64,000 nucleotides of DNA from Lineus longissimus (lineage: Eukaryota > Nemertea > Pilidiophora > Heteronemertea > Lineidae). The stretch is from positions 29,312,001 to 29,376,000 of the forward strand of contig NC_088308.1 in the NCBI RefSeq assembly GCF_910592395.1. The letters run 5' to 3'. Below, one piece after another: positions 39,284-51,133 of this stretch. The translations under genes were made by a program, and so were the position numbers. Below the pieces are notes generated by a model that had not been told where the DNA came from, did no database searches, and saw only the letters and a list, made by a program, of their open reading frames with translations. Position 1 is the stretch's first letter. The number at the start of each line of letters is the position of its first letter.

Positions 39284-39356
39284 ACAGCGATAGCGTAGTG
39301 GTCTTAGTGTCAGCTGGTTGTGACATCAAGTTGTTACCCTGATATCATCACCCTTG
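39284..39356 (+). repeat. Degraded tRNA-like sequence, possible SINE head
   Basis: TAGCGTAGTGG (39291-39301) matches the Pol III A-box pattern. A TTGTGACATCAAG segment follows where an anticodon arm would be, and a poor B-box-like stretch (CCTGATATCATCC) comes after it. Cloverleaf pairing is not convincing, so it is not an intact tRNA. It may be a decayed tRNA-derived SINE. Confidence 0.2.
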
Positions 39357-40604
39357 TGCTGCTTTCGCCTCGGCAATTATAAGAACAGTGTGAGTATCAG
39401 GGCTGTAAAACGGTTTGGGCAGTCTGTGACAAGAGATTAAAGCAGTTCAGCCGTATGCAAGAAAGACAGTGGATTGTTTCCTGACTGGTTGAGTGTTGAT
39501 CAAAACAAAAACTGTTTGCCTATTTCCCAGCGCATCGCTTATGATAGAGTATCAACGCCCTATGTAGAAAGAATGGGAAAATGAAGTACTACAGGCAGTA
39601 TTGTGATTGGAGGTGAATCTTGATGATGGTCTTTTGGTAGTTGGCTCTTTCGTGGTCTGTTCAGGTTCAAGCTTTCATGAAAGGCTGCATTTAGGAACGC
39701 TGTTATATTTATGTTTCCACGACCTTGCAGTGGAATAAAGTAAATTGTTTAGGCGTCGCTATCGCAAACAGTTGCTCCTTTGCTAGTGTAAGCATCGTAT
39801 CTACCGAGAGCAGCCTGCTACATTCCACCACCGACTAGGCCCAGGATTAGGCTGTCAGAGGGACTAATGACAAGACCTACCAACGATGTGGAGGTTTACA
39901 TCGTAAACCATGCTTGATAGCGAAAGGGTAAACTAGAGATTATTGCCACAATGGTCTTTACAATGTTCACAACCTAGTAGAAGATTACCAGAAATGTACG
40001 ACATTAGAAACGACGAGACCTTTTATTGCTGATTTGGTGGTCAGAATGACCGTTTGGCCCGCTGTACACATATGGTATACCGACATGTAGCCATACGTCA
40101 CTTAACCTTTCAGATGAGTTGATTGAATGATTCACCTTTATTACTCTGTATTATTCTATTTGCTGATGCAATATAAACAAGCTCCATTGATCATCTCTGT
40201 TGGATGTCTATGAGCACGCCGAGACCTTTCACTAGCCGCTTCATCGAACTCACTAGAAATAGGATTCCTCAGCAAAATGAAGTAGGAAGCGCATAGTTGA
40301 AAGAATGAAGTGAATGTGCCAATGTAAACTTGAACGGGTACATTAGAGTGACAGGGGCATTGTTGATCATCACTGGGGGTCACACTGGGTAGGCTGCTGC
40401 TGAGCATGTGCACCATGCAGCCATTATTGAGGTTGGGAGTATGATGAGACTTCACCAAGTCTATGTAGTGTAAGCTCTCGGTATAATTCAGTGGGCAAAA
40501 ACTGTAACGATGATGTGTCTATCAGAAAACTTAAACACCCAACGTGTACAGTTTTGATAAATGTCGATGTCTGCTTCATCTTTTTCACCATCACTCCCTT
40601 CTTG

Positions 40605-40634
40605 CCCCCCCCCCCCCCCCCACCACCACCACCC
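40605..40634 (+). repeat. C17 tract followed by (ACC)4
   Basis: Seventeen C residues run into four ACC triplets, making a compound microsatellite. Read from the minus strand it is (GGT)4 followed by G17. Confidence 0.92.
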
Positions 40635-43300
40635 AACCTCTCTATATAATGAACTCCTTCAGTAATCTCAGCCTATGAACTCACAAGAGGCATAACACGG
40701 TTGCTGTAAAGTGAGCCATCAGTATTCCGACCCTTGATTCAAACATACCCAACACTAATCCTATCGCTGTTGTGATAACAACCCACCACATTAAGGTTCC
40801 TCTGAAATGGTCGAGTCGACAGAATAGCGCACGTTATTGAATCTTCTAACAAATCGCCCTATTGTTAAGCCACACCAATTACAAGATAAGCCAATGTAAG
40901 CAAGGTAATGGCTATTTATTTTCCTATCATTCATTCAGCGATGGCCGAGTTTACAGAAGACCTGTGGTCAATCCATTCGAAGCAGTTGACCAGGTTCATA
41001 TTGGTCAGTGTCAACAAGGAATGTCATCTGGGCTAGTCAATGAAGAAAGCATCTATTTACTCCACAACACGCCGTGATTGGCATATTAGCCGACCATTCT
41101 TGGCTGAGCTCGGAAATTGCGGCAGACTCAAGGCTTGGCACAGTGAAGATCACCAAAAGACAAGTTCAGTGTAACTTGACGTGAACTAAAAGCCCGTATT
41201 CGTCCTCAGTAACTCCAGTTAGTGGTTCTTTTAAGGATGAAAGGCGATACGCTCGTATGAGCTGAAGATGTTTAGGGAGATATGGCATGCTAGCGGACAA
41301 CCTAATTGAGAGGATCCGGGGTTTAGAATGTCTCCTGTCAAGCTCCGAGCATTGTGGGCTACAGCATCAAATTTCAGTCGTGCACCGAGCCATGTTTGCG
41401 TGACGCAGGTGATTACAATTGAACGTCAAAAATCAGCTTACATTGGAAGACATGCATAGCATGACAGAGTTGACATTCGAAGACTAAACGTTGATTCTGT
41501 AGAGTGCCATATATGACAAGCAAGATGTTGACAATTCGCGATTCAACTTTTAACCCTGCAGTTGGTAGAGACGCCAAGATAACCTCAGTTAGAGATCCAT
41601 ATATCATGACTTGGCAAGTGCTCTTCAGAGGGTGAGGATTTGAACGTGTGGCTCTAGAATGACAGTTTATAACTTTTGCATATCTATCACATTACATAGT
41701 GCATAACATTCGCCTGATGCATGTCATGCGGTGTTAACATAGACGGGCTTTCCGTGGAACTAGAATGGTAATATTCATTAAATCGCACCAACCTTTCCAC
41801 AAACAATGCTGCTAGTCTAAAATAGCAATTTAGTAGATTAAATGAAATCCGCATGTTGATCCCTGAGCGTCTATTATTAATGCTGTGCACAACTATTCGT
41901 GGAGCAACAGCTCGGTGTCATGTGGCGTGTCTAATGCCACTGAAAGCGTATGTAAAGTGAAATCTATTGTGCATTATTGTATCAGCCGTGGTTTGAAAAT
42001 GAAGCTGGTTGACAGCAGTTTAACACTATCAAGCCAGATCCACCATCAGGGATGGAACGGTTTGGACGAGAAAGACCCACCGTCATGACGGCCGTCTAGC
42101 CCTCTGAGCGCGAAAAGCCACCAAAGTTAAAGTCCGTTACACAATCGTCGCGACATTTTTAATTATTTTGGAATAACCATGTTGGTAATAGAAGTACCTT
42201 CCGTGGTCAACATTTAGTATCGGTATAAAGTATCTGTTGAAAAAGAATCACCGTGAAAAAATACTTAATGAATAACCTTAACGCACAAGTTATGGTAATA
42301 GCGCAGACAAGCTGAATAATGCCATGGATTCTAATAGAAAATAACGCTGATCCGTCAACATCAATTCTAGCCCTTCTCCATCTTCCTATATAGCCCGTAT
42401 CCGGGAAACCGAGCAAGAATTTAGATTGGCCCGTGGGGTAATGGCCTCAGCATGCTAGGAGGTTCTGTTTAATTAAACAGATCACTCATTAACTGTTATT
42501 CCACCAAGTCCACCAAGTCAGGAGATGGCAGGGAAGCGGAGTTAGGTGAAACTGAGATATGCAGGACTGATCATCTCATCTGGTTGGTAATATCGCGGGC
42601 ACTGATGCGAGGTTGCCACAATGGAAATAACCAGGGGTTAGTGTTTGCATATCAGGGATGTATGCCCAATACATTCATAATTGCATTGTTCGAAGCACTG
42701 GCAACCTAAAAGCAACTATTTTAATGGACTTACATCGATCTTTCAGCATCGGGTTACATTTGACGGCAAGCCTTTGTAGTTGTTCTCAAACAACAGACAT
42801 TTGATTTTTCTTCTAATTCGAATTACATGTAGATGCCCTACTTGAATATGGTTATGATTGTTCCATGTACAAAATGACTTTTTAAACGGTTTCGCGGTCG
42901 ATGGCAGATCTTTCAACTTGGTTCTATATCATGTCATGTCATTTAACCGAAAATGGTCTGTCAGCTGAAACGTGTCAAAACCTTTAGAAAGTGGCCCAAC
43001 AAACTTGTCAGAGACTCGTAGTTATCACATTTTAAACATATTCTATGTCTCATTACCTTTGACAGACACGTTAGAGGTCAGCCAAAATTGGCCTGAAGTT
43101 GTTGAATGTGAATGGATGACTACTCGTCAGCTTGAATCTAGGTCGGGAGGAGGGTCCAGGAAGAAAAGCCTCTTCATGAATGGAACGACACGCCGTTGTG
43201 AGGACAAAACAAGCGTGAATGATATGAGAATGAGTGTTCTACCATTATGTACTGGGACTGTTATAACCCTGCTTATATTGATATATGCTTGTATGGTAGT
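40635..43300. other. Intron segment with one palindrome
   Basis: There is no recognisable gene. Apart from an 18-bp palindrome at 42464-42481 I see ordinary noncoding sequence. The frame 42972-43484 (+) contains one hydrophobic stretch but runs into the tandem repeats and resembles nothing known to me. Confidence 0.5.
42464..42481. repeat. 18-bp perfect palindrome
   Basis: TCTGTTTAATTAAACAGA equals its reverse complement and is centred on TTAATTAA. The TAAT core suits a dimeric homeodomain site, but that is inference. Confidence 0.6.
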
Positions 43301-43422
43301 TCTCGCGGCAACCTCTTATGGTACTCACTCCATGGCTATGAGTATTGAGATCTCGCGGCAACCTCTTAAGTCTATCAGTCATTCATGGTACTCACTCAAT
43401 GGCTATATCATGAGTATTGAGA
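43301..43422 (+). repeat. Imperfect tandem duplication (50 and 72 bp)
   Basis: TCTCGCGGCAACCTCTTA occurs at 43301 and 43351. Each is followed by TGGTACTCACTC, ATGGCTAT and GAGTATTGAGA. The second copy carries about 22 extra bases. The pair directly precedes the 51-bp array. Confidence 0.85.
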
Positions 43423-43448
43423 TAACCTATGGTAACCTAGGGTGCCCT

Positions 43449-43685
43449 GTGTATCTGATGTATAACAATCATAGCTCTCTATGAGATGTTAGGGTAACCG
43501 GTGTATCTGATGTATACACTCATAGCTCTCTATGAGATGTTAGGGTGCCCTGTGTATCTGATGTATACACTCATAGCTCTCTATGAGATGTTAGGGTAAC
43601 CTGTGTATCTGATGTATACACTCATAGCTCTCTATGAGATGTTAGGGTAACCTGTGTATCTGATGTATACACTCATAGCTCTCAT
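43449..43685 (+). repeat. 51-bp tandem repeat with an internal hairpin, about 4.7 copies
   Basis: Units start at 43449, 43501, 43552, 43603 and 43654, each beginning GTGTATCTGATGTATA; the last is truncated. The complete units carry the inverted repeat CTCATAG-CTCT-CTATGAG, slightly altered in the first copy. Unit ends alternate between AGGGTAACC and AGGGTGCCC variants. Confidence 0.93.
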
Positions 43686-44677
43686 GGCGAGCAGTTATTT
43701 CCCGCCTTGGCTCATTTAGTGAAATGGGAGGTACATGTACAGAGTCAGCCATGAGGGAGTGCACCCATAAGGTTTCCGAAACAATGTGCGATCAATACAT
43801 TAAATAGGAAATTCACCAATTGCACCCATGTAACACCGACTCAAATAATCAGACCACTAAATTATAATGTTCTTTTCCTCGACACAGCTGCGAGGTGTTA
43901 AATGTGTACAAAGGGAAAGTTGTGTATTTTTGGTATTTTTAAATTAGTTCAGTGTCCGAAAGGAAACGGTCCGCATAACTTCACATGACCAGTCAATGTA
44001 GTGACTTGCCGGTGTGTACCTAAAGGGTGAGTGACATGTTAGCCTGATCACTGAACATCCAATGACATAGAAACCAATAAAAGTTCTTCACGTAATTTCC
44101 TTGTCCTCACCTGCGGAGTAAACCATAGCCAAGCACCCACTAGCACGACCAACCTGGACTTTTTTATAAGCAACATTCTCTTGGTGTGTGCTTTAACTGA
44201 ATGCATTTAACGCTACACTAAAATGGCTGTCAGCTGACGAATGTCCCTGTTGGGTGTCTAATGCAAAGTATGAAATCATCTGATCCATATGACTGATGTT
44301 AACATGTTTGAATGGGCTGGATTTTGAACGAATTTTATTACAATAAATAAACAGCCTGGCCAACGCCCAGTCGTAGATGGGAACAGTCGAAGGAGTAGAC
44401 GAGCGCACAAGAAACACGACGGCCCGAGAACCCAAAAATAAGAAGCCAATGATCCATGCAGCTGCTTGTAGGAAACCATGTTCTATAATTATTGGCTGAG
44501 GCAGATGTTGGTCTTCATTAGCTTTAGATGTACAAGGACCTGCTATGTCTTTGTTGAGAATGTGATTACCTTTGTTTTCGTCTCACTCTGGCCGACGAAT
44601 ATATATGTCTGTATGCAGAGGGTTTTTTCAACCATAAATACTGTACTGTCGGTTGTACACGAATATTGTGTTATGAC

Positions 44678-44918
44678 AGTACAAATGGCCTTCAGAAGAG
44701 CACCATCAGCAAGGGGCGCGCGTAGCCCACATCATGTTGTCTGGAGAGCAAGGAGTACAAATGGCCTTCAGAAGAGCACCATCAGCAAGGGGCGCGCGTA
44801 GCCCACATCATGTTGTCTGGAGAGCAAGGAGTACAAATGGCCTTCAGAAGAGCACCATCACCAAGGGGCGCGCGTAGCCCACATCATGTTGTCTGGAGAG
44901 CAAGGAGTACAAATTGCC
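44678..44918 (+). repeat. 76-bp tandem repeat, three near-identical copies plus a partial copy
   Basis: Units start at 44678, 44754 and 44830, each beginning AGTACAAATGGCCTTCAG, with a partial fourth from 44906. Copies 1 and 2 are identical as read. Copy 3 differs by one base (G to C at 44861). Each unit contains the CpG-dense GGGGCGCGCGTAGCCC. The low divergence implies very recent duplication. Confidence 0.95.
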
Positions 44919-47900
44919 TCTGGTTAGGCCAAGCATCTGATGAATAGAAATGTGCTGGGATACACGGGGTGGCCAATGCAGAAGTGTCCCACTTATTACA
45001 GATGAAAAGACAAGGAATGGTGTTAGATGAAAGCTGTACATTTTGCCCGTGTCTGGGGTTATCTGAGGGTTGTTGGCAGCATTGTTATTGGACAATAGAC
45101 TCTCCTGCGATCGGGATGCGATGGTTCGTCTCTGTCACCATTAATCGTGTCTGATGCCGCTCTGGGTACACAGGCTGAATGCGGTAGACAATTGCCAAGC
45201 AAAACGGACATTGTCAGCTTAGGAGATTGAAGACGAAAATACCACTAAAGAGGTAAAACACAAATTAGGTCGGGGAGAAAGAAAGCAAAAGACCCCGGGC
45301 TTGAAATAGTAGCGGTTAGCGCTTGATATAAGGGTCGTTTCCATCGTCTAAGAGGGAAGGGTTGCTAGACTCTCACTGACTTGGGAACAAGAAACAAAAA
45401 AATATAAAATTAATGGGATAACAAGGATCGCCTCAGTAAATTTCACCTGGCCTTCTGTCGCGGAGCCTGGTTTGAATGAGCAGAAGCCACCCTGAGATGG
45501 ATCACCTTCTTTCAATAATAAAAGAAGGTTTAGTATAGTTAGTGATTTGTTGGCGGATGTGGGAAAGGGAACGTGGTTCTGACGGGTTATAGGCTGTTTT
45601 TCTCAATTAGATTACGTACTACGAAGTACTGATAAAGCGTTAGGTCTGGAACCTTCCTTTGAACTGGGCAAGCGGAAAGTACAATGCGCAATGTATACAC
45701 ATTATATGCCTAATGAATGTATCATACACCATTTGCTCCCATGCATTGTCTTGTGTCTGTTCAGATTGTTACCCCTCGGGCGACTCCCTCAAACATATTA
45801 TATTTTTCAAAAGGGGAAATATCAATACCAGCCAGCAACTGTCTCAACTATTCAAATGAACGGACATGTACAAAGAACGCATTGAGATCATGATGTTGTA
45901 TTGTTTTTTTATGTCTTAGCCTGCAGATGATATTTCCAATCATTTGAAGACGAGAGGACATGCTCTTATTTTAACCACAGGATCGAGCCATGCAAAGTAG
46001 ATAATTATTGTGTTTTTATCAGCACATGTTCATGACCTAGAAGGGCCAGGAAAATCAAAGTAAGCAATATCCGTGTTTGGATCTTACACATAAATACTAA
46101 ATACCATCGGTCAATATTAGTATGGGGCATCTACCTAATGCAGTGGAGATCCATGGCGAAGGCTTCAGAATGAACGGCTTACGGTCTATTATGGTTAAAG
46201 GGTTTCTTGAGCCGCCAAACCGTCATAAAACATAACAACTCATGTAACAAGGCACAAATAATGCGTAACTTGATTTGGCAACAATATGTAAAGTGTTACA
46301 CGAATTTCATTGATTGGCTTCACTTCGTGTGTAATGTTGCATTGGGGTTGGTCATTCCGAACACTACAGCTTGTCAGCTCGAAATTGTTCTTGTATTAAC
46401 GTCATTGAGGGTCATCTGATGAGCTGTTAAAGTGATTCTCCTGGATTAGACAGATGCTGTTGCCTTTTCGAGACCAGTAATCTAATTTATCCCATCCCAT
46501 TTAATTGCCACTCGCTCGGGGATTTCACAATGACATTTCAGCCACAAAGACGCAAATTAAATCTACCAGAATTGTACTAAACAATTTTTGATGGATTTTT
46601 GAATAAATAATGTATTTTTTAGTATTTAGTATGCCAATTAGAAATATTTCAACTGATGATAAGCAACATCTTTGTTCTGGTGGTACATGGTATGGTGTTG
46701 ACCACGAGAGAGCCTTCAATATGACGCTTTCTAACTCAAACCATCAGTGCGTATACATAACTACAATTGATAACAGAGGGAATGGAGCCATCTTCGTGAG
46801 AAGCACAATGACGGGAAGGTCCAGCTCCATTAAACATGCCCCAACAAAACGGTCGTCTTCTTTTCTGCCTCCGTTTCAATGCATAGTAAAGACTCTACTC
46901 TACAAGTACTCATTGAAAGCCAACACATATCAAGCCGCCCTAGATGGTCATCACCAAGCCCAATGATTTCCTCCCAAGTTCTTAGTTTCCCTAATTCAAT
47001 TTCCGGCCTTGTTCACTGCTGTCACTAAGTAAGTGATACTGCCTTTTTTACCGAGAATGGCCATGCATCTCAATAACATGCTACCTTTAGGCTGACAAGA
47101 GGGCACTTGAGTGATATATGGAGTGCTCCTTTACTTCTGATACGTCACATATATGAGGTAACAAATTACCAGAACCTATTGGCATGTGCTCAATTGTTTA
47201 ACCACATTCCGATCTAATTAAATCTCTCGAATTGGCTTCACTGGATGGTCTTTGCCAGTGCACGGTGCTCTTGGTTTCAAGCTGACGGATGCCAAGTGTC
47301 TTTGGTTGACACAATTCATTGATTCTAGCAGGATATTTGTAATGATATTTATTTTCAGAGCATTATTTTACTAGCTTCTTTGCAGTTGCTTAAATCATTC
47401 CGAAAGCTATAAGAGCGTGTTATCATCTGACACCTAGTTATACACTGTATATCAATAACAAGGCGAGAAATCACTCTCATTCCATACGTGAATCGACAAT
47501 ACCCAACGATCTAATTAAGTAAAATGCATTGTAATATAATGCGTCTCGAGCAGGAGGTCTAAAATATCATGGCAAGCTCCATTGTGCTAAAACATATTAA
47601 AAGATATGTTTTCGTAAAATAGCTTTGAAACTTATATGTACGCCTACGAGACAGAGATGTGGAATGCGAATCGTAATCCGAATCGCACTCTTACAATCGA
47701 TGCAAACTTCTCCAACAAGGCTCACAATGGAAGAAATGATATCAGCAGTGCATTAGAGAGCTCATAGTTGTTCATATTGTAAACAGAAGCAAGAACTGCG
47801 AGATGGAAAGGGACCGAATATTCATGGATAGCAATTGATTTCGAAATTTGTCCGTGCATTAAACCAAAATTATCCCGTTTACGAAAGTGATCATGACTAT

Positions 47901-50900
47901 TCAAGTAAATAAAGGACCCCATTGATTATGTAATTAACGGGCATTTCTCAAAGAAATAAATTAAATCATGGGGCAGCTCACTACACCATACAAGCATGGA
48001 TGTATTGTGAAGAGGTCTGTGATGGTTGCTATTGTGGAATGCTGCACTGAGTAAAGCATTCTTTCCAAACCCAAACATGCAACCTGAACGTCCGACCTTC
48101 AAATCTCCCACCACAGTTTGCATGATGGATGTCAGAGAAAGAAAATCCGCAGTTTACATTTTTCATTGCCAAAAGTTCATCATAAAACATTATAAAGATA
48201 ATCAGTTATCTGGCTTCATAATGAAGATTAAAGAGGCTGATTTAAATGTCCCCTGTTAGTATTTGTGAGCATAGCATGGCCAATGTTGGTAATGACATGC
48301 GATGGGGGACTGATACAAACTTGGGAACTGCCAAGTGCTAGATACCAAGTTAAACCGTTGATGACAGACCCTGTCGTAACAATAGAATATAAACATTTTA
48401 AGGCCAGGCATCGTCCAGGGTATATCTTCTTTCATTTGACAATATCAAGAGGTTAATGTAATTATTGTAGGGTATGGCTGTTGTTTAGATAGAATGCTTA
48501 TTATATGAATATGAATAATAATGATGGATGTGTACGATATACGGCCATCGTTTACACACTAGTATGATTGCTATGGATGGTAAATTTCGTAAAAAAAGAC
48601 TTTTTATCCCTCCATATCTTTCTGACATATAATATCTTATCAAACCTGAGCGAAGAGATGAACTTGTTGTTGTAGGGTCATGAAGACAATATGCGTGACA
48701 TTGGATCGGAAATGAACATCTCTTTACCTTTTCCCATCCTAATGCAATGACGTATACAACAGTTGCCGACAAATAAGATCAAGGACAAGGGATGACAATG
48801 GCCTAATGCGCCACGTATACCATTGGCAGATTATAGCGCCGTGTAAAGCAGGCTGTGCTGCCAATAGCTTTGTTTTATAGAAAATCGCCTGGAGGTATGA
48901 TTTCAGTTGGAATACTGTTTAGTCATCAGATAGCGTGTCTCTGAAACTAACCTCGCCCTGGAAACTTTGTTTTAATGTTTTGTATGGTAGAAATGCACTA
49001 TCATCATCGTCACCAAGTTGACGAGGTTCGAGTCACAGTGGCGCCAGACAACATCGTAGGAACAGATTATTGCTGCTGCACAATAACAAAACTAATCGTA
49101 GTCGTGGAGGAAACTGAATGATCTGTAATTAGTATCACAGAATGCAACCGTAGCATTGATTACAATGAGACTCTGGCCGCCATGACACAAGGTATATTCT
49201 CGGCAGAGAAGCCAAGTGAACAAAGATTGCATATTGACAGAGCCATAAAGTCTATGCAAATCATTGATATTCATGAGTGAGACAAGAAGCAACCGCTAAC
49301 ATGTGCAAGTACCAATCGATCTTTTCTAAGCACGATGCGCTCAATCTTATTCAAGATGTTCTTTTCTCTCAGAGATTTGGGGAACCGCAAGAACTCGCAA
49401 CGCTGGTCAAGCATCATTCCATTTATCATCACAGGACGCATCGAGCATCTCTATCTTCATCATCAAGGAGCGCATTGTCCGTCCCCCATCCGTGTGGGTT
49501 TGTCATGTTGAATACCAGTCAAGTTTTGGCAAAGGATTTGCATTGTAACAACACTAGTAATGGACTTGCTAATCAGTAAAGAAAATAAGGGACACTAACC
49601 AAAGACCTGTTTTAGTTAATAATGAGTCTCACTGACTGAATGCTTCCCTTCCTGCACGAGGCTAAACACCACGGCTTTTGTAAGCAATGATGACCGTAGA
49701 TTAACTTGATCACGAAACCATTGGTACTCTCAGTCCAACTGTTCCAAGGCGATTTAGAGAGGGGCGGACCACCGTACAGATACCTCGTAGACTCTCATGA
49801 TTACACCTATAGGAAAGTCAATTATCATGAACCTGCAGAGACAATACGATTTCCAGTCAATGCATTCCCCAATCAATTTGAGTTTGATTTTCACCTACTC
49901 TGTGTACGACTGACAATATGTTTTGTTTTACATATTAATTGACACATATTAATGAAAATTATCATGACAGTCATGCCATTCATAAAGAAGTTAGCACAAT
50001 TTCTGTCTTCAAATTAAATATTTGTCAGATGAGAAATGGACAGACGTTAGCATTAGGAGCGGTGGGCGAGCCGTCGCGCTAACCACGAGACACCAAGAGG
50101 CGCCAGTGCGACAAGCTCACAGGGTTCAAGAGAAAAACTCAATGCCGTATCTCACAATTGATTACTAGAAAAATGGACAAAAGGACCAAAACCGTTTGTG
50201 TTTTCTTGTCGTTTGCTTCTGACAGTCATTCAGGATAAAGATGATAATTCAATGCTCAGGCTATTTATCATAGGGTGCACGATGAAAGTTCGTTGACTGC
50301 ATCTCTAGTAGCTGACATATCTGCTATAGACTCGCTTGTTTTTGATCTATAATACTAGGATACGGATCTCTCTTTAGTCTATACTGTAATACAAGTATGA
50401 TGTGGGAGTGTTGACGACATCATGTTTCCACCAACTTAGGTTTGGCCACCTGAGATGTTGGCAGTAACCGAATCGCGGCTTTCCAGTGCTTGTCTTCCCA
50501 AGTTGTTATGAGAAACGTTCTGGCTCTTTGGTCACTTGTTCGCTTATTTTAGGACCAACCGTCAATTTGTTTCACACAGAAAAGACTCGAGGATAATAAT
50601 GTTACTAATCCACTATCCTTCCAAGAGGTTATTGCTAAGAGTGTCAGAACATCCATCATACCACATTTGGTGGTGCTGCAGCGTTAATCTACTGGTCGTT
50701 ATTGTAGTTATTGCGCCTACATTTTGTCTCACATAGAAAAGGTTGATTTACGATGTCTTATTTGCATCTAAAACCTGTTAGCGTTACATTGGTATTGTCC
50801 ACATGCCTCTCCTTGGCATGCAGGCGCGTTTGTCAAAGAAATGAGTGCTTTGCTTGGTACCTCAGTCACGTAAGCCTCGTACTGCTCACTGTTATTACAT

Positions 50901-51133
50901 CGCATAGGATGGAAATGTGTTAATGTTATCTGCATTCACAGGTTACTTTGCCACCGGCAAAAGTACGCAGAAGTAAGCTGTTTTGAAGGTGATATTTATA
51001 GCACTTCCTGAACACTCACATTTCAAGAAAATGTTAGAGAGAAAAAAAACTCATAAAGCAATCGACACCACGAAAGTTTTGGTCACATCGAAAGTTGAGC
51101 TGATAACATCGTTCAATCTGCCCAAAATAAGGA
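44919..51133. other. Intron segment, no gene seen
   Basis: This is noncoding by inspection. The only item of note is a weak tRNA-A-box-like stretch on the minus strand at about 50060-50105. None of its short frames resembles a known family. Confidence 0.5.

Larger units (their letters stand above)
19904..40604. other. Intron segment, mostly featureless
   Basis: About 20 kb of noncoding sequence with no protein or RNA gene that I recognise. It holds scattered palindromes (20501-20516, 22091-22106, 22956-22979, 23729-23742, 36119-36141, 37642-37657) and a G9 run (22997-23005). It also has a C-rich strand-asymmetric patch (about 24600-24720), a short coding-like frame near 31432-31571 and a degraded tRNA-like sequence near 39284. 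Open frames in this stretch, such as 26384-26821 (+), match no family known to me. Confidence 0.5.

Noticed and set aside
40424-40636. ORF beginning with a glycine run
   Set aside because: It is simply the translated poly(C)/(ACC) microsatellite on the minus strand.
42972-43484. 170-residue plus-strand ORF with one hydrophobic segment
   Set aside because: It runs into tandem repeats and has no recognisable domain. It is best explained as a chance open frame.
44478-44801. 107-residue ORF entering the 76-bp repeat
   Set aside because: The period of 76 is not a multiple of three, the frame is lost within the array, and no family is recognisable.
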